From assembly GCA_002384815.1 (NCBI GenBank), contig DGBN01000059.1, forward strand, positions 1 through 64,000: DNA of 64,000 nucleotides. Reading direction: 5' to 3'. A model generated the notes under the pieces. That model was given only the letters and a program-made list of their open reading frames with translations, did not search any database and was not told the DNA's origin. The DNA comes from Oxalobacteraceae bacterium UBA4003. GTDB taxonomy: Bacteria; Pseudomonadota; Gammaproteobacteria; Burkholderiales; Burkholderiaceae_D. This document shows positions 33,088 to 42,056 of this stretch, in pieces (the stretch's first letter is position 1; every line of letters begins with the position of its first letter). A program made the translations under genes and the position numbers.

Positions 33088-33842
33088 CAGAATCCCAGAT
33101 CGGCAAGAAGGCCGTCGACGTCATCCTGCACCATCGCGATGGTCGGTGCAGACGGGCCGTTCATCAATTGGACAGGTGCATCGGCAGGTTTGGTTTCCGC
33201 GCGTGCAGCCTTGATTTCGGGCGGCGCATTATCGCGCAGCAGTTGTGCCAGTTCGTTTTCTGCCTTGTGCGTGATGGTGACGATTTTCTTGATCAACTGG
33301 CCTGTGATGTCCTGGAAATCCTGCGCCATCATGATTTCGAGCAAGCGGGCTTTTTCGGTTTCCGCCACTTCCGCTACTTTGTTCGAGAATTGACGCGAGT
33401 CGCTGGCCAGCGTCTTGAATTCATCGACGCTGAGTTTGCCGTCGAACAACTGGGTCCAGCGCGCATCCATTTCTTTTGCGGTTTTGGATAAGGCATCCTG
33501 TTCCGGCATGCCGATATCGATGGCGTTCAATACTTTATTGGCAGCTTGTTCGGTCAGGGTCGCGACGTATTCCAGACGGCCTTGGGCATCGGTGATTTCC
33601 GAGGCGACGTCGGACAAGGAGCGGTCATAACCGAGTTCGCGCAAGGAATCGTGCAACAGACGGACGATACCGCCCAGACGTTCGAACATTGGTTTTTCGG
33701 ACAAGTTTTCATCAGCTTCCGCGGCAGGAGTCTGCACTGCCGATGCGGTGCTCGCGGCTGGTGGGGCTGTTGCTACGGCTCCCGCGCGCTGGGCGGAAAT
33801 TTCTTCAAACAATGCATCAAAATCATCTAGATCGCCGCTCAT
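33087..33842 (-). CDS. cheZ: CheZ-type CheY-P phosphatase
   Basis: A 251-residue helical protein. The catalytic motif DITGQ (residues 178-182) matches Asp143 and Gln147 of E. coli CheZ, inside MMAQDFQDITGQLIKKI. The C-terminal CheY-binding peptide QDDVDGLLADLGF is also conserved. Residues 20-45 are a low-complexity Ala/Pro/Thr stretch. It is the first gene of a two-gene unit with cheA; CheY itself must be encoded elsewhere. Confidence 0.9.
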   Translation of the reverse strand: MSGDLDDFDALFEEISAQRAGAVATAPPAASTASAVQTPAAEADENLSEKPMFERLGGIVRLLHDSLRELGYDRSLSDVASEITDAQGRLEYVATLTEQAANKVLNAIDIGMPEQDALSKTAKEMDARWTQLFDGKLSVDEFKTLASDSRQFSNKVAEVAETEKARLLEIMMAQDFQDITGQLIKKIVTITHKAENELAQLLRDNAPPEIKAARAETKPADAPVQLMNGPSAPTIAMVQDDVDGLLADLGF

Positions 33843-34378
33843 TACATTTTCTCCGTATCGTTATCCATGTGTTTCGCCTTGCCGCGCAGCCCTGTTTTCG
33901 GTAGGGAGCAGGGAGTGCAAGACTGTCGAATGCGGCACTGCAAACGGTGCGGCTCCAGACATTCAGCTACGGATAGGAACAGGCTTCCACCTGTTGACAT
34001 AGGGCAATAATACCCAGATTTACAGGGGGCGCATAGCAATTCCACGCAAGTTGGCGATGCGGCGCAACAATTGCAAAATTTGGTTAAAAGTCGAGATAAT
34101 TTTTACTTGTAACGGCTTTCATGTGCATGAAAAAAGCATGAAAGGAGACTGTTTTTTTGGCAGTGGAAAAGGTGTTTGGCACGCAGACTCCATCTTCGCT
34201 ATCTGTTTGACGCGCCAGATGTGCACGCCTACACTGCAGCTACTTTTTATTTGCGCCATCATTTTCGATTTTGCCGAAAAAACACTACTGCATACCTGCG
34301 TGTTGTGATGACGGTGCAGATGTTGTCAACCTGTCATTTCAATTCCAAGGATCGTGTTCCTGCACGGACACGGCAAGC
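33843..34378 (+). promoter_or_regulatory. Long region before cobT with promoter and palindromic operator
   Basis: No supported gene. A promoter candidate is TTGCAA (34071-34076) and GATAAT (34095-34100), 18 bases apart. Just downstream are three copies of one half-site: TTTCATG (34117-34123), CATGAAA (34126-34132, forming a perfect 7-2-7 palindrome) and CATGAAA (34137-34143). The leader to cobT would be about 270 nt, but I do not find the conserved parts of a cobalamin riboswitch in it. A good AAAGGAG at 34141-34147 is followed only by a 17-codon TTG-started frame. Confidence 0.45.
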
Positions 34379-35437
34379 ATGCCATCTTCTTTTATCGTTC
34401 CTGTCATTTCCACTACGCATGACGCTGCATTACATGCCGCGTTAGTTGCCGCCATCAACAATAAAACCAAACCATTGGGTAGCCTCGGCATGCTGGAAAC
34501 ACTTGCCAGGCAGATCGGCCTGATCCAGCAGACCGTGCAGCCGAGCATTGTTGCGCCGGCCCTGATCGTCTGCGCCGGCGATCATGGTGTGGTGGCGGAA
34601 AACATTTCTGCGTATCCGCAAAGCGTGACCTGGCAAATGGTCGAGAATTTTCTCGCCGGCGGTGCAGCGATCAATGTTTTTGCACGGCAGAATCATTGCG
34701 CGCTGCATATTGTCGATGCCGGCGTCAATCACGATTTCGGCGTGCGTGATGGCTTGCTCGATCGCAAGGTGGCATATGGCACGCGCAACTTTGCGCAGGA
34801 AGCGGCGATGAGTGCAGAGCAGTGCGCACAGGCCATGCAATACGGTGCCGAACTGCTGGCCGGCGTGAAAGGGAATGTGCTGGGTTTCGGCGAAATGGGA
34901 ATAGGCAATACTACTGCTGCTGCTGCCATCATGCATGTGATGACGCAATTGCCGGTGGCGGAATGCGTGGGTGCCGGCACTGGCCTGGCACCAGAAGGGG
35001 TGTTGCACAAGCAGGGCGTTATAGCGGCTGCGGTGACGCGTCATGCCGCTGTCGTCGCAAGTGCGGCGCCGCTGGAGATCCTGGCGACTTTCGGCGGTTT
35101 TGAAATCGCCATGATAGCCGGGGCGATGCTGGCGGCTGCCGAGCGTCGCATGGTATTGCTGATTGATGGTTTTATTGTCACCAGCGCCTTGCTGGTGGCG
35201 GCGCGATTGCAGCCGGCCATCCTCGATTACTGTGTGTTTGCACATTGTTCGGATGAGCAGGGGCATAGGCAAATGCTGGCGTATCTGGATGCACAACCCG
35301 TCCTGCAGATGGGTTTGCGTCTGGGGGAAGGTACCGGCAGCGTACTGACTTTGCCGCTGTTGCACGCAGCGCTTAATTTCCTGCGGGAAATGGCGACTTT
35401 CGATTCCGCTGCTGTCAGTAGCAAGGGGCATGAATGA
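34379..35437 (+). CDS. cobT: Nicotinate-nucleotide:dimethylbenzimidazole phosphoribosyltransferase
   Basis: This enzyme makes alpha-ribazole phosphate, the lower nucleotide loop of cobalamin. ATG 34379 gives 352 residues, close to E. coli CobT, and the N-terminal part KTKPLGSLGMLETLARQIGL aligns well; 36 extra upstream codons look non-coding. Key segments are CAGDHGVVAE, GEMGIGNTTAAAA, VGAGTGL and RLGEGTGSVL, whose Glu is the usual catalytic base. It overlaps cobS by four bases. Confidence 0.94.
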   Translation: MPSSFIVPVISTTHDAALHAALVAAINNKTKPLGSLGMLETLARQIGLIQQTVQPSIVAPALIVCAGDHGVVAENISAYPQSVTWQMVENFLAGGAAINVFARQNHCALHIVDAGVNHDFGVRDGLLDRKVAYGTRNFAQEAAMSAEQCAQAMQYGAELLAGVKGNVLGFGEMGIGNTTAAAAIMHVMTQLPVAECVGAGTGLAPEGVLHKQGVIAAAVTRHAAVVASAAPLEILATFGGFEIAMIAGAMLAAAERRMVLLIDGFIVTSALLVAARLQPAILDYCVFAHCSDEQGHRQMLAYLDAQPVLQMGLRLGEGTGSVLTLPLLHAALNFLREMATFDSAAVSSKGHE

Positions 35438-36258
35438 TGGAGCCGATGGAAGCCGATCATCCCGTTCATAGTGGTCTGCGTGCGCGTTGCGTACATCAGT
35501 TGCGCCTGTTCTTTGTTGCTCTGCAATTTTTCACACGCATCCCGATTCCGTGCTGGGTAGGTTTCGACGAGCGCTGGCTGCAACATGCTTCGCGTTATTT
35601 TCCCGCTGTGGGCATCGTGGTGGGGCTGGCATGTGCACTGGTATATATCCTGGCATCCCTGTTCTGGAACCAGTCGGTCGCCGTTCTGCTGTCAACGATT
35701 GCAGGTATTTACCTGACGGGGGCTTTTCACGAAGATGGTTTTGCCGATACCTGTGACGGCTTCGGCGGTGGCATGACGGAAGAACGCGTCCTGGACATCA
35801 TGAAGGATTCACGTATAGGCGCCTATGGCGCCATCGGCATCGGTTTGATGCTGGCGCTGAAGTGGATGACACTTTCCAGTCTGCCTTCACCTTCTGTGGT
35901 GGTGGCATTGCTGATCGTGCATCCATTTTCGCGGCTGGCGGCAATCAGCCTGGTATGGCGGATGAATTATGCAAAGGCAAACGGCAAGGCGAAACCAATC
36001 GGGCAGACGATGTCTAATGGGGAATTTTGCATTGCCGGCGTGACAGCTTTGCTGCCAATTGCATTGCTCGTATTAACCGGCTGGATGCCATGGGAAGCGA
36101 TAGCTGCCGGTATATTGCTCGCGGCTGTTGCATCTTTATGGCTGGCACGCATGTTTCAACGCCGTATTGGCGGTTATACCGGCGATTGTCTGGGTGCGGT
36201 CCAGCAAGCTACCGAAGTTGCTTTCTATCTTGGCATACTGGCCGCGCTTGCTTATTGA
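35434..36258 (+). CDS. cobS: Adenosylcobinamide-GDP ribazoletransferase (cobalamin synthase)
   Basis: A 274-residue integral membrane enzyme that joins adenosylcobinamide-GDP to alpha-ribazole (or its phosphate). The signature GAFHEDGFADTCDGFGGG with metal-binding acidic residues is intact, followed by MKDSRIGAYGAIG. About six hydrophobic helices are visible. The N-terminus is about 20 residues longer than usual; a later start is possible. The start overlaps the cobT stop (ATGA). Confidence 0.94.
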   Translation: MMEPMEADHPVHSGLRARCVHQLRLFFVALQFFTRIPIPCWVGFDERWLQHASRYFPAVGIVVGLACALVYILASLFWNQSVAVLLSTIAGIYLTGAFHEDGFADTCDGFGGGMTEERVLDIMKDSRIGAYGAIGIGLMLALKWMTLSSLPSPSVVVALLIVHPFSRLAAISLVWRMNYAKANGKAKPIGQTMSNGEFCIAGVTALLPIALLVLTGWMPWEAIAAGILLAAVASLWLARMFQRRIGGYTGDCLGAVQQATEVAFYLGILAALAY

Positions 36259-36295
36259 TCCTTGCTTGTGGACTTTTGCTGATTAAATTATCGCC

Positions 36296-36850
36296 ATGCG
36301 CCTTTATCTCGTTCGCCATCCACGTCCCATCGTTGCTGCCAATACCTGCTATGGCCGCACCGATCTGGCCGTAGCAGCGGAAGAGTTGGCGGCAGCGCAC
36401 GCTTCGCTACTGCCGGTATTGCCAAAAAATACCTTGTTGTTTTCCAGTCCCTTGCGGCGCTGCAGAGAATTGACGGAAAGTCTGGCACAAACGCTGGGCT
36501 GTCCGACGCCAACCTACGACGAGCGTCTGGCGGAAATGCATTTCGGCGATTGGGAAATGTGCTGCTGGGACGATATCCCGCATGCAGCGGTCAATGCATG
36601 GGCAGATGATATGGTTGGCTATCAGCCGGGCGGCGGTGAAAATGTGCTGCAGGTTGCACAAAGAGTACGCGCATTCCGCGATGAATTGACGACGCTGAAT
36701 GTCGAGCATGCAGTCGTCATCTGTCATGCGGGAACCATACGCCTGCTGGCTGCCTGCGAACATGGCTTGTCGACTCCGGAGATGGCGCTGTACGCGGCGC
36801 AGAAACCGCACAAGATTCGTTACGGTGAGTTGCTGGTGGTGGACTGCTAG
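36296..36850 (+). CDS. cobC: Alpha-ribazole phosphatase (histidine phosphatase family)
   Basis: A 184-residue histidine phosphatase. The phosphorylated His is in LVRHPRP and the second His in ICHAGTIR; the Arg of SSPLRRC and the acidic EMHFGDWE segment are also conserved. In this gene context it most likely dephosphorylates alpha-ribazole phosphate or cobalamin phosphate. It follows cobS after 37 bases, completing a cobT-cobS-cobC unit for lower-loop assembly. Confidence 0.88.
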   Translation: MRLYLVRHPRPIVAANTCYGRTDLAVAAEELAAAHASLLPVLPKNTLLFSSPLRRCRELTESLAQTLGCPTPTYDERLAEMHFGDWEMCCWDDIPHAAVNAWADDMVGYQPGGGENVLQVAQRVRAFRDELTTLNVEHAVVICHAGTIRLLAACEHGLSTPEMALYAAQKPHKIRYGELLVVDC

Positions 36851-36868
36851 GCTGCACCAGCCGAATGC

Positions 36869-37810
36869 CTAGTCCCGGTTTTTCAATTCTCTGGCAGCAA
36901 GATGTAAAACCTGAGCCGTTGCCTGTACAGACATGGCATCTCTGCTCGGCGGCTTGTGCTGTTTCGGCAGCATGCGCAGCCAGCCGAAAGTGCGCGCCGC
37001 CCGCATGACTTCCTCTTGCACATCGCTACCGTCCTGTTGCAGATAATGCAAAAAATGCTGCGTAATTTGTTGTGCATCGATATCCAGAATGTAGGCAGTC
37101 GAGTGCAAGTACAGCAACCAGTCGCGTGCCTGCGCGGATGCCATCGGCATCACACTGCTGGGATTGTCTTCAAAATTGATGAAGCTGACCTTGCCTTCAT
37201 GCCAGATCATGTTGCGTGCAAAACACTGGCTGGCCGTTTGACACAGACGGTGCAATTCCAGAATCGCCTGCAAACCGGATTCCCAGTAATCAAGTCCCTG
37301 TTCCGCTTGCTGCCGCAGCAATTGGTCAATTGAAGTCGCGCCCAGAAAAGAAATGGCAAACCAGTGCGGCGTGACATGCAGGACTTCGGGCACCGAAACG
37401 CCTGCTGTTGCAAGTGCGCGCAGGCGTGCGATTTCTATCGATTGTGCGGCACTGCTGCCGGGCGTCGGCACTGCGCGCAGCATAGGCTGGCACAGTACAC
37501 AGGCTAACGTATCGAGTACCGGATAACTCCAATGTTTGAGCGGTATTCCCAGTCGTTTGATGATGACGGGCGTTCCATCTACTTCCACTAATTGCGTACG
37601 ATCCGGTTTGTGAGCCAATTGCTCGGCGATGATTGTCAATTGATCGGGAGTAAACATGCGATGGTCGGGCAGGACGGGCAAGGCTGGATTATAGACCAGC
37701 ACTCTATATGGCGACAGTGTCTGCGAGCATGTAAATAAACTCAGCGCTGTTGCCGCAGATGGGTGCGCGCCGTACAATGGCGCAGTTTTGGTGCTCGCGG
37801 ACATGTTCAT
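36869..37810 (-). CDS. Predicted kinase-fold protein of unknown substrate
   Basis: A 313-residue soluble protein resembling small-molecule or lipopolysaccharide kinases of the protein-kinase fold: VEVDGTPVIIKR could supply the ATP-binding Lys, FLGATSIDQLL looks like a hinge, and ARNMIWHEGKVSFINFEDNP looks like a catalytic loop followed by a metal-binding FED in place of DFG. The usual catalytic Asp is not obvious. The longest start (37810) overlaps the promoter and first hairpin of the divergent riboswitch transcript; Met52 (37657) is an alternative. It sits inside the B12 locus on the opposite strand, so a role there is possible but unproved. Confidence 0.5.
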   Translation of the reverse strand: MNMSASTKTAPLYGAHPSAATALSLFTCSQTLSPYRVLVYNPALPVLPDHRMFTPDQLTIIAEQLAHKPDRTQLVEVDGTPVIIKRLGIPLKHWSYPVLDTLACVLCQPMLRAVPTPGSSAAQSIEIARLRALATAGVSVPEVLHVTPHWFAISFLGATSIDQLLRQQAEQGLDYWESGLQAILELHRLCQTASQCFARNMIWHEGKVSFINFEDNPSSVMPMASAQARDWLLYLHSTAYILDIDAQQITQHFLHYLQQDGSDVQEEVMRAARTFGWLRMLPKQHKPPSRDAMSVQATAQVLHLAARELKNRD

Positions 37811-37816
37811 GTCCGC
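37750..37816 (+). promoter_or_regulatory. Promoter of the btuB transcript with a 5' inverted repeat
   Basis: TTGCCG (37750-37755) and TACAAT (37773-37778) are 17 bases apart, predicting a start near 37785. GCGGACAT (37797-37804) and ATGTCCGC (37809-37816) form an inverted repeat at the very 5' end of the transcript; the same sequence contains the first start codon of the divergent kinase-like gene. Confidence 0.55.
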
Positions 37817-37985
37817 AGTTAAACGGGAAACACAAAGCCTTCAGGCCAATGTGTGCTGCCCCCGCAACGGTAAAACAAGCGTCACGATCTTCATGTGACT
37901 AATCATTTCTCGAGACCACTGTGCCGTATGCATGGGAAGGTGAAATGGTTTGCTTGTCAGCCCGGATACCGGCCAGAACAGGTGA
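37808..37985 (+). promoter_or_regulatory. Cobalamin riboswitch
   Basis: Conserved parts in order: AAACGGGAAACAC, GCTGCCCCCGCAAC (37855-37868), GACCACTGTG, GGGAAGG and the 3' segment CAGCCCGGATACCGGCC. This is the B12-element layout. About 140 bases of leader separate it from the btuB start and presumably hold the expression platform. Bound adenosylcobalamin should lower expression of btuB. Confidence 0.93.
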
Positions 37986-38128
37986 ATGCAATGCGAACGG
38001 GGAACGTCGCAAGTGCGCGTCTGCAGAAACTGTGTGACGTTTGCTTGTCTGATGGCCCTCGTCTCATTCTTTCGTTGAACTCGACTCGCGGGGAGGCAAG
38101 TCGGGTGCTCCTTATTGAAGAAGACATC

Positions 38129-40111
38129 ATGAAATCCGTATTATCCAAGCGCAGCATCGCTGCATGGAAACCGCTCGTGCTGGTTTCCACCTTTGCAACA
38201 TTGGCTTTTCCTGCCATCGCACAAACATCTATTGATCAAAAACTCGCACCGGTGACCGTTTCCTCATCGCGTTTCGCGAACGATCCTGCCTTTGCACCTA
38301 TAGGCGCAACGGTGATTACCGCTGCGCAGATTCGGGAAGCCGGTATTGGCAACGTCAATGAAGCTATACGTAAAATAGGTGGCGTGTATGGCCGCCAAAA
38401 TTTGAATGGCACGTCTGATTTTGCACTCGATTTGCGTGGGTTTGGTGGAGCGAGTTATCAAAACATCGTCGTAATGGTGGACGGCATTCGTATCTCGGAG
38501 AACGAACAGGCGACTGCGCTGATGTCATCGATCTCGATCGAATCGGTTGAACGCATAGAAATCGTGCGCGGTGGCAGCAGCGTCTTGTACGGCGAAGGCG
38601 CAACCGGCGGCACGATCCAGATCATTACCAAACGCGGAGTTGCGGGTGCTACGCACGGTTCGGTTTTTGCTGAAGTCGGGAATCGCAACAGCAAGGAAGT
38701 TCGTGCATCCCTTGCCAAAGGCTGGGATGGCTTCTCGATCGATGCGGTTGTGAGCGGATTGCATACCGATAACTACCGCGACAATAATGAATTGAAGCAG
38801 GAAAATTTTAGTGGTGGCATGCAGTGGGCTTCGGCTACTGGGCGTATTGGTGTGCGTGTTGATGCATCGCGTCAGGACTCAGGTTTGCCGGGCGGCATAT
38901 CCTGGTCGCAGTTTTTGCAAAATCCAAAGCAGGCAAAGACACCATTGGATTATGGCTCTATCGACTCCAATCGATATACCTTGTTCGGAGAACAGCGCTT
39001 TGGCAATTGGGAACTTGCTGCAGATCTGTCACACAAGGAAAAAACATCTAAAAGTTTTTACTCCCCCGGTTCCAAATCTACTTACGATGGCCGCGTTACG
39101 CAATTCTCGCCAAGGATTCGCCACGTTGCGCAATCTGGAACAAGCAGAAACGAGTTAGTGGCGGGGTTGGATCTTTCAGACTCTAATCGTCGTGTGAGTT
39201 ATGCTGGTTCTACCAATGTAGATGCAACGGATCAGCAATCAAAAGCGATCTATGTGCGAGATGAAATCCAACTCGACAAGTTGCGTATTGCAGCGGGTGC
39301 CCGTCATGAAAAATTTGATCAAAATTTTAATGGTGCTTTTAGCTCCTATGACCAGTCGTTTTCTCTGAACGCATGGGACCTGCAAAGCAGTTATCAATTA
39401 ACGCCTATCGTTAATCTTTTTGCCAAGGCGGGGCGTAGCTATCGTGTTGCCAATGTTGATGACAACGGTTTTACGCTAAACAATGCTCAGCTTAATCCTC
39501 AGACCTCCGATGATCTGGAGGTGGGCGCATCAGTTGGCAGCGATGGCCGCAAACTGACAGCAAAGGTATTTCGCCATAAATTAAAAAACGAAATATTCTA
39601 TGATCCAATTGTGCCCAACCCTGGCTCATGGAGTGGTATGGGAGCTAACGTCAATCTCGATCCAACCAAACGGGAAGGTATCGAGATTGAGGCGAATACG
39701 CGTCTGACGCAATCCTTTTCCCTATCTGCAATCCTGCAGCACGTTAAAGCCAAGTTTACTGACGGCCCGTACGCAGGAAGGGAAATGACTCTGGTACCCA
39801 AAAATGCTGCAACCCTGCGGTTGAACTGGTTGCCAGGCAATGGTCAAAGTGCTGATGTCGGCGTGCAATGGGTTGATTCGCAACGCTATGCCGGTGATTT
39901 CACAAATGCCTGTAATGTACGCATTCCATCTTTCGCAACACTGGATGCACGTTATGCGATTCGCATGGGCGCATGGGAATTTGCTGTTACAGGTAGCAAT
40001 CTGACCGACAAGGATTATTTCTCTCAAGCTTTTGGGAAATGCCAGGATTCAGCCAGCATTTATCCTGATGCTGGACGCTTGGTCAAATTTTCAGCGCGTA
40101 TGGATTTCTAA
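38129..40111 (+). CDS. btuB: TonB-dependent outer-membrane cobalamin/corrinoid receptor
   Basis: ATG 38129 gives a 660-residue protein with signal peptide about 1-29 (FPAIAQ); the longer frame runs through the riboswitch and is not coding. The N-terminal plug domain contains APVTVSSSRF (TonB-box region), INEA-type segment IGNVNEAIRKIGGVYGR and VERIEIVRGGSSVLYGEGATGG. The rest is a beta barrel ending in the C-terminal Phe needed for membrane insertion. The riboswitch and the btuC/btuD genes downstream identify the ligand as cobalamin or another corrinoid. A terminator-like hairpin separates it from btuC. Confidence 0.92.
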   Translation: MKSVLSKRSIAAWKPLVLVSTFATLAFPAIAQTSIDQKLAPVTVSSSRFANDPAFAPIGATVITAAQIREAGIGNVNEAIRKIGGVYGRQNLNGTSDFALDLRGFGGASYQNIVVMVDGIRISENEQATALMSSISIESVERIEIVRGGSSVLYGEGATGGTIQIITKRGVAGATHGSVFAEVGNRNSKEVRASLAKGWDGFSIDAVVSGLHTDNYRDNNELKQENFSGGMQWASATGRIGVRVDASRQDSGLPGGISWSQFLQNPKQAKTPLDYGSIDSNRYTLFGEQRFGNWELAADLSHKEKTSKSFYSPGSKSTYDGRVTQFSPRIRHVAQSGTSRNELVAGLDLSDSNRRVSYAGSTNVDATDQQSKAIYVRDEIQLDKLRIAAGARHEKFDQNFNGAFSSYDQSFSLNAWDLQSSYQLTPIVNLFAKAGRSYRVANVDDNGFTLNNAQLNPQTSDDLEVGASVGSDGRKLTAKVFRHKLKNEIFYDPIVPNPGSWSGMGANVNLDPTKREGIEIEANTRLTQSFSLSAILQHVKAKFTDGPYAGREMTLVPKNAATLRLNWLPGNGQSADVGVQWVDSQRYAGDFTNACNVRIPSFATLDARYAIRMGAWEFAVTGSNLTDKDYFSQAFGKCQDSASIYPDAGRLVKFSARMDF

Positions 40112-40150
40112 TTCCAGGAAATCTTGATTGCTGGAAGCTGATGCAGCTTG

Positions 40151-40196
40151 TCGCGCATGTAATGTCAAATAAATACGATATACATGCGCGATTTTT
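40151..40196 (+). terminator. Terminator or attenuator between btuB and btuC
   Basis: TCGCGCATGT (40151-40160) pairs with ACATGCGCGA (40182-40191) around a 21-base loop, followed by five T. Partial read-through would give receptor excess over transporter. Confidence 0.65.
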
Positions 40197-40225
40197 ATAA
40201 TGGAATATCAAATGTTGTCTAGTCA

Positions 40226-41272
40226 ATGAACGTGGTTACCCAAGGCATGTATTCTGCTGGAATACGAGGGCGCAAACGTGCATGGATTGTGTTGTCTGCG
40301 CTGTTTTTTCTTGCATTGCTGAGTGTGTTGATTGCCTGTGTGGTTGGCTCGATAGCGTTGCCCTTGCGGGAGGTTTTGTCTGCGATGCGTGAACTGACGC
40401 AGGGAACGACTTCGACGATGGCTGCGACCTTGGTTGATCTGCGACTCAGCCGCGCCTTGTCCGCTTTTGTTACCGGCGCAACTCTTGCCCTGGCAGGTGT
40501 GATGATGCAGGCGCTGTTGCGTAATCCTCTGGCTGAGCCTTATGTGCTGGGTGTTTCTGGTGGTGCTGCAGTCGGCGCGCTGAGCGCAATGCTGCTGTTT
40601 TCGATGACATGGACGATTGACGTCGCTGCTTTTGGCGGTGCGATGGTGGTGTCGGTGATGTTGTATTTGTTGGCGCAACGTGATTTGCGCGGTAGCGTCA
40701 ATTCTGATGGCGGTGCGCCATTGTTGTTATTGACCGGTGTGATACTTGCATCCGGCTGTAGCGCGTTGGTGGCGCTGATGTTATCGATCGCACCGGACAA
40801 TCGCTTGCGTGGCATGGTGTTCTGGATGATAGGTGATCTGTCGGGTGCGCAATTCCGCTGGTTGCCCTGGATAGTGCTGATAGGCGCACTGATTTTTTCT
40901 ACCCGCGCCGCCCGCGCGATCAATGTGATTGCCCTGCATGCAGAAGCGGCGGTTACGCTGGGAATCAATGTTGCAAAATTTCGTATAGGTTTGTTTTTAT
41001 GTGCGGCATTGCTGACTGCGAGTGCAGTCAGCAATGCCGGCAGTATTGGCTTTGTCGGTTTGATCGTTCCTCATGCATGCCGCTTTGTGCTGGGGCCCGA
41101 CCATCGTTTGCTGTTGCCCGCAGCTGCGTTGATTGGCGGCGCATTTCTTGTGTTGGCAGATACCCTGGCGCGTAGCGTCGTTGCGCCACAGCAGTTACCG
41201 GTCGGTGTTATCACCGCAATCATCGGTGTGCCGGTATTCCTGCTGCAGTTGCATCAGTTGAGGAAACGCTGA
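40226..41272 (+). CDS. btuC: Corrinoid ABC transporter permease
   Basis: A 348-residue FecCD-family permease with about ten membrane helices. Family segments: DLRLSRALSAFVTGATLALAG, LRNPLAEPYVLGVSGGAA, NAGSIGFVGLIVPHACRFVL and PQQLPVGVITAIIGVPVFL. It imports corrinoid from the periplasm with BtuD and BtuF. The start may be ATG 40226 or 40247. It overlaps btuD by one base (TGATG). Confidence 0.92.
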   Translation: MNVVTQGMYSAGIRGRKRAWIVLSALFFLALLSVLIACVVGSIALPLREVLSAMRELTQGTTSTMAATLVDLRLSRALSAFVTGATLALAGVMMQALLRNPLAEPYVLGVSGGAAVGALSAMLLFSMTWTIDVAAFGGAMVVSVMLYLLAQRDLRGSVNSDGGAPLLLLTGVILASGCSALVALMLSIAPDNRLRGMVFWMIGDLSGAQFRWLPWIVLIGALIFSTRAARAINVIALHAEAAVTLGINVAKFRIGLFLCAALLTASAVSNAGSIGFVGLIVPHACRFVLGPDHRLLLPAAALIGGAFLVLADTLARSVVAPQQLPVGVITAIIGVPVFLLQLHQLRKR

Positions 41273-42054
41273 TGCAAACCATGATGAACACAAATAAGCT
41301 GCAATTAAGAATTTCCGATCGATTATTGGTCGATGCTCTGGATTGGCAAATCAGCCAGGGCGAATGTTGGTGCGTGATTGGCCGCAACGGCGCGGGGAAA
41401 AGTACTTTATTACGTACCCTGGTTGGCTTGCGTCCGGCTGAAGACGGCACGATAGACTTGAATGGCCGCGCATTGAAAGATTGGCCCTTGCAGGATCTGG
41501 CACGCCAGCGTGCGTTCTTGCCGCAGGGTAGAAGTGACGCCTTTGCCTATCGCGTGATCGAAACGGTGTTGACCGCGCGTCATCCTTATCACGAGTCTGC
41601 TTATTGGGAATCGGATGCCGACTATGCGGCAGCGCATGCAGCGCTTCAAACGATGGATGTAGATGCATTGGCCGATCGCGATGTGCGCACCTTGTCGGGT
41701 GGTGAGCGGCAGCGCGTCGCAATTGCTGCCATATTGGCGCAGGACACGCCATTGTTGTTGCTGGACGAACCCACCAGCGCACTCGATCTGGCGCATCAGG
41801 TCAGTGTCATGAGCTTGCTCGACAAGTTGTGTCGTGAGAAGAATAAATCCGTCGTGATGGTCAGTCATGATTTAAACCTTGCGCACAGCGTGGCGACACA
41901 CGCTTTGTTATTGATGGGCGATGGACGCTGGTATGCGGGGCACGTTGATGAGGTCATGCAGACATCGCTGCTTAGCGAATGTTTGGGTCATCCAATCGAG
42001 ATCGCCAAACATGGCAAGCGCACCATTTATCTGGCCAGCAATATTGAAGAATGA
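41272..42054 (+). CDS. btuD: Corrinoid ABC transporter ATPase
   Basis: A 260-residue ABC ATPase. Walker A GRNGAGKST, signature LSGGERQRVAIA, Walker B LLLLDEPTSALD and the switch His in MVSHDLN are all present. It pairs with BtuC, with which it overlaps by one base. The next start, a 57-codon ORF, lies two bases after its stop. Confidence 0.93.
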   Translation: MQTMMNTNKLQLRISDRLLVDALDWQISQGECWCVIGRNGAGKSTLLRTLVGLRPAEDGTIDLNGRALKDWPLQDLARQRAFLPQGRSDAFAYRVIETVLTARHPYHESAYWESDADYAAAHAALQTMDVDALADRDVRTLSGGERQRVAIAAILAQDTPLLLLDEPTSALDLAHQVSVMSLLDKLCREKNKSVVMVSHDLNLAHSVATHALLLMGDGRWYAGHVDEVMQTSLLSECLGHPIEIAKHGKRTIYLASNIEE

Positions 42055-42056
42055 AT

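Noticed and set aside
37895..38128. N-terminal 78-codon extension of the btuB frame
   Set aside because: It runs through the cobalamin riboswitch and places codons before the clear signal peptide at 38129.
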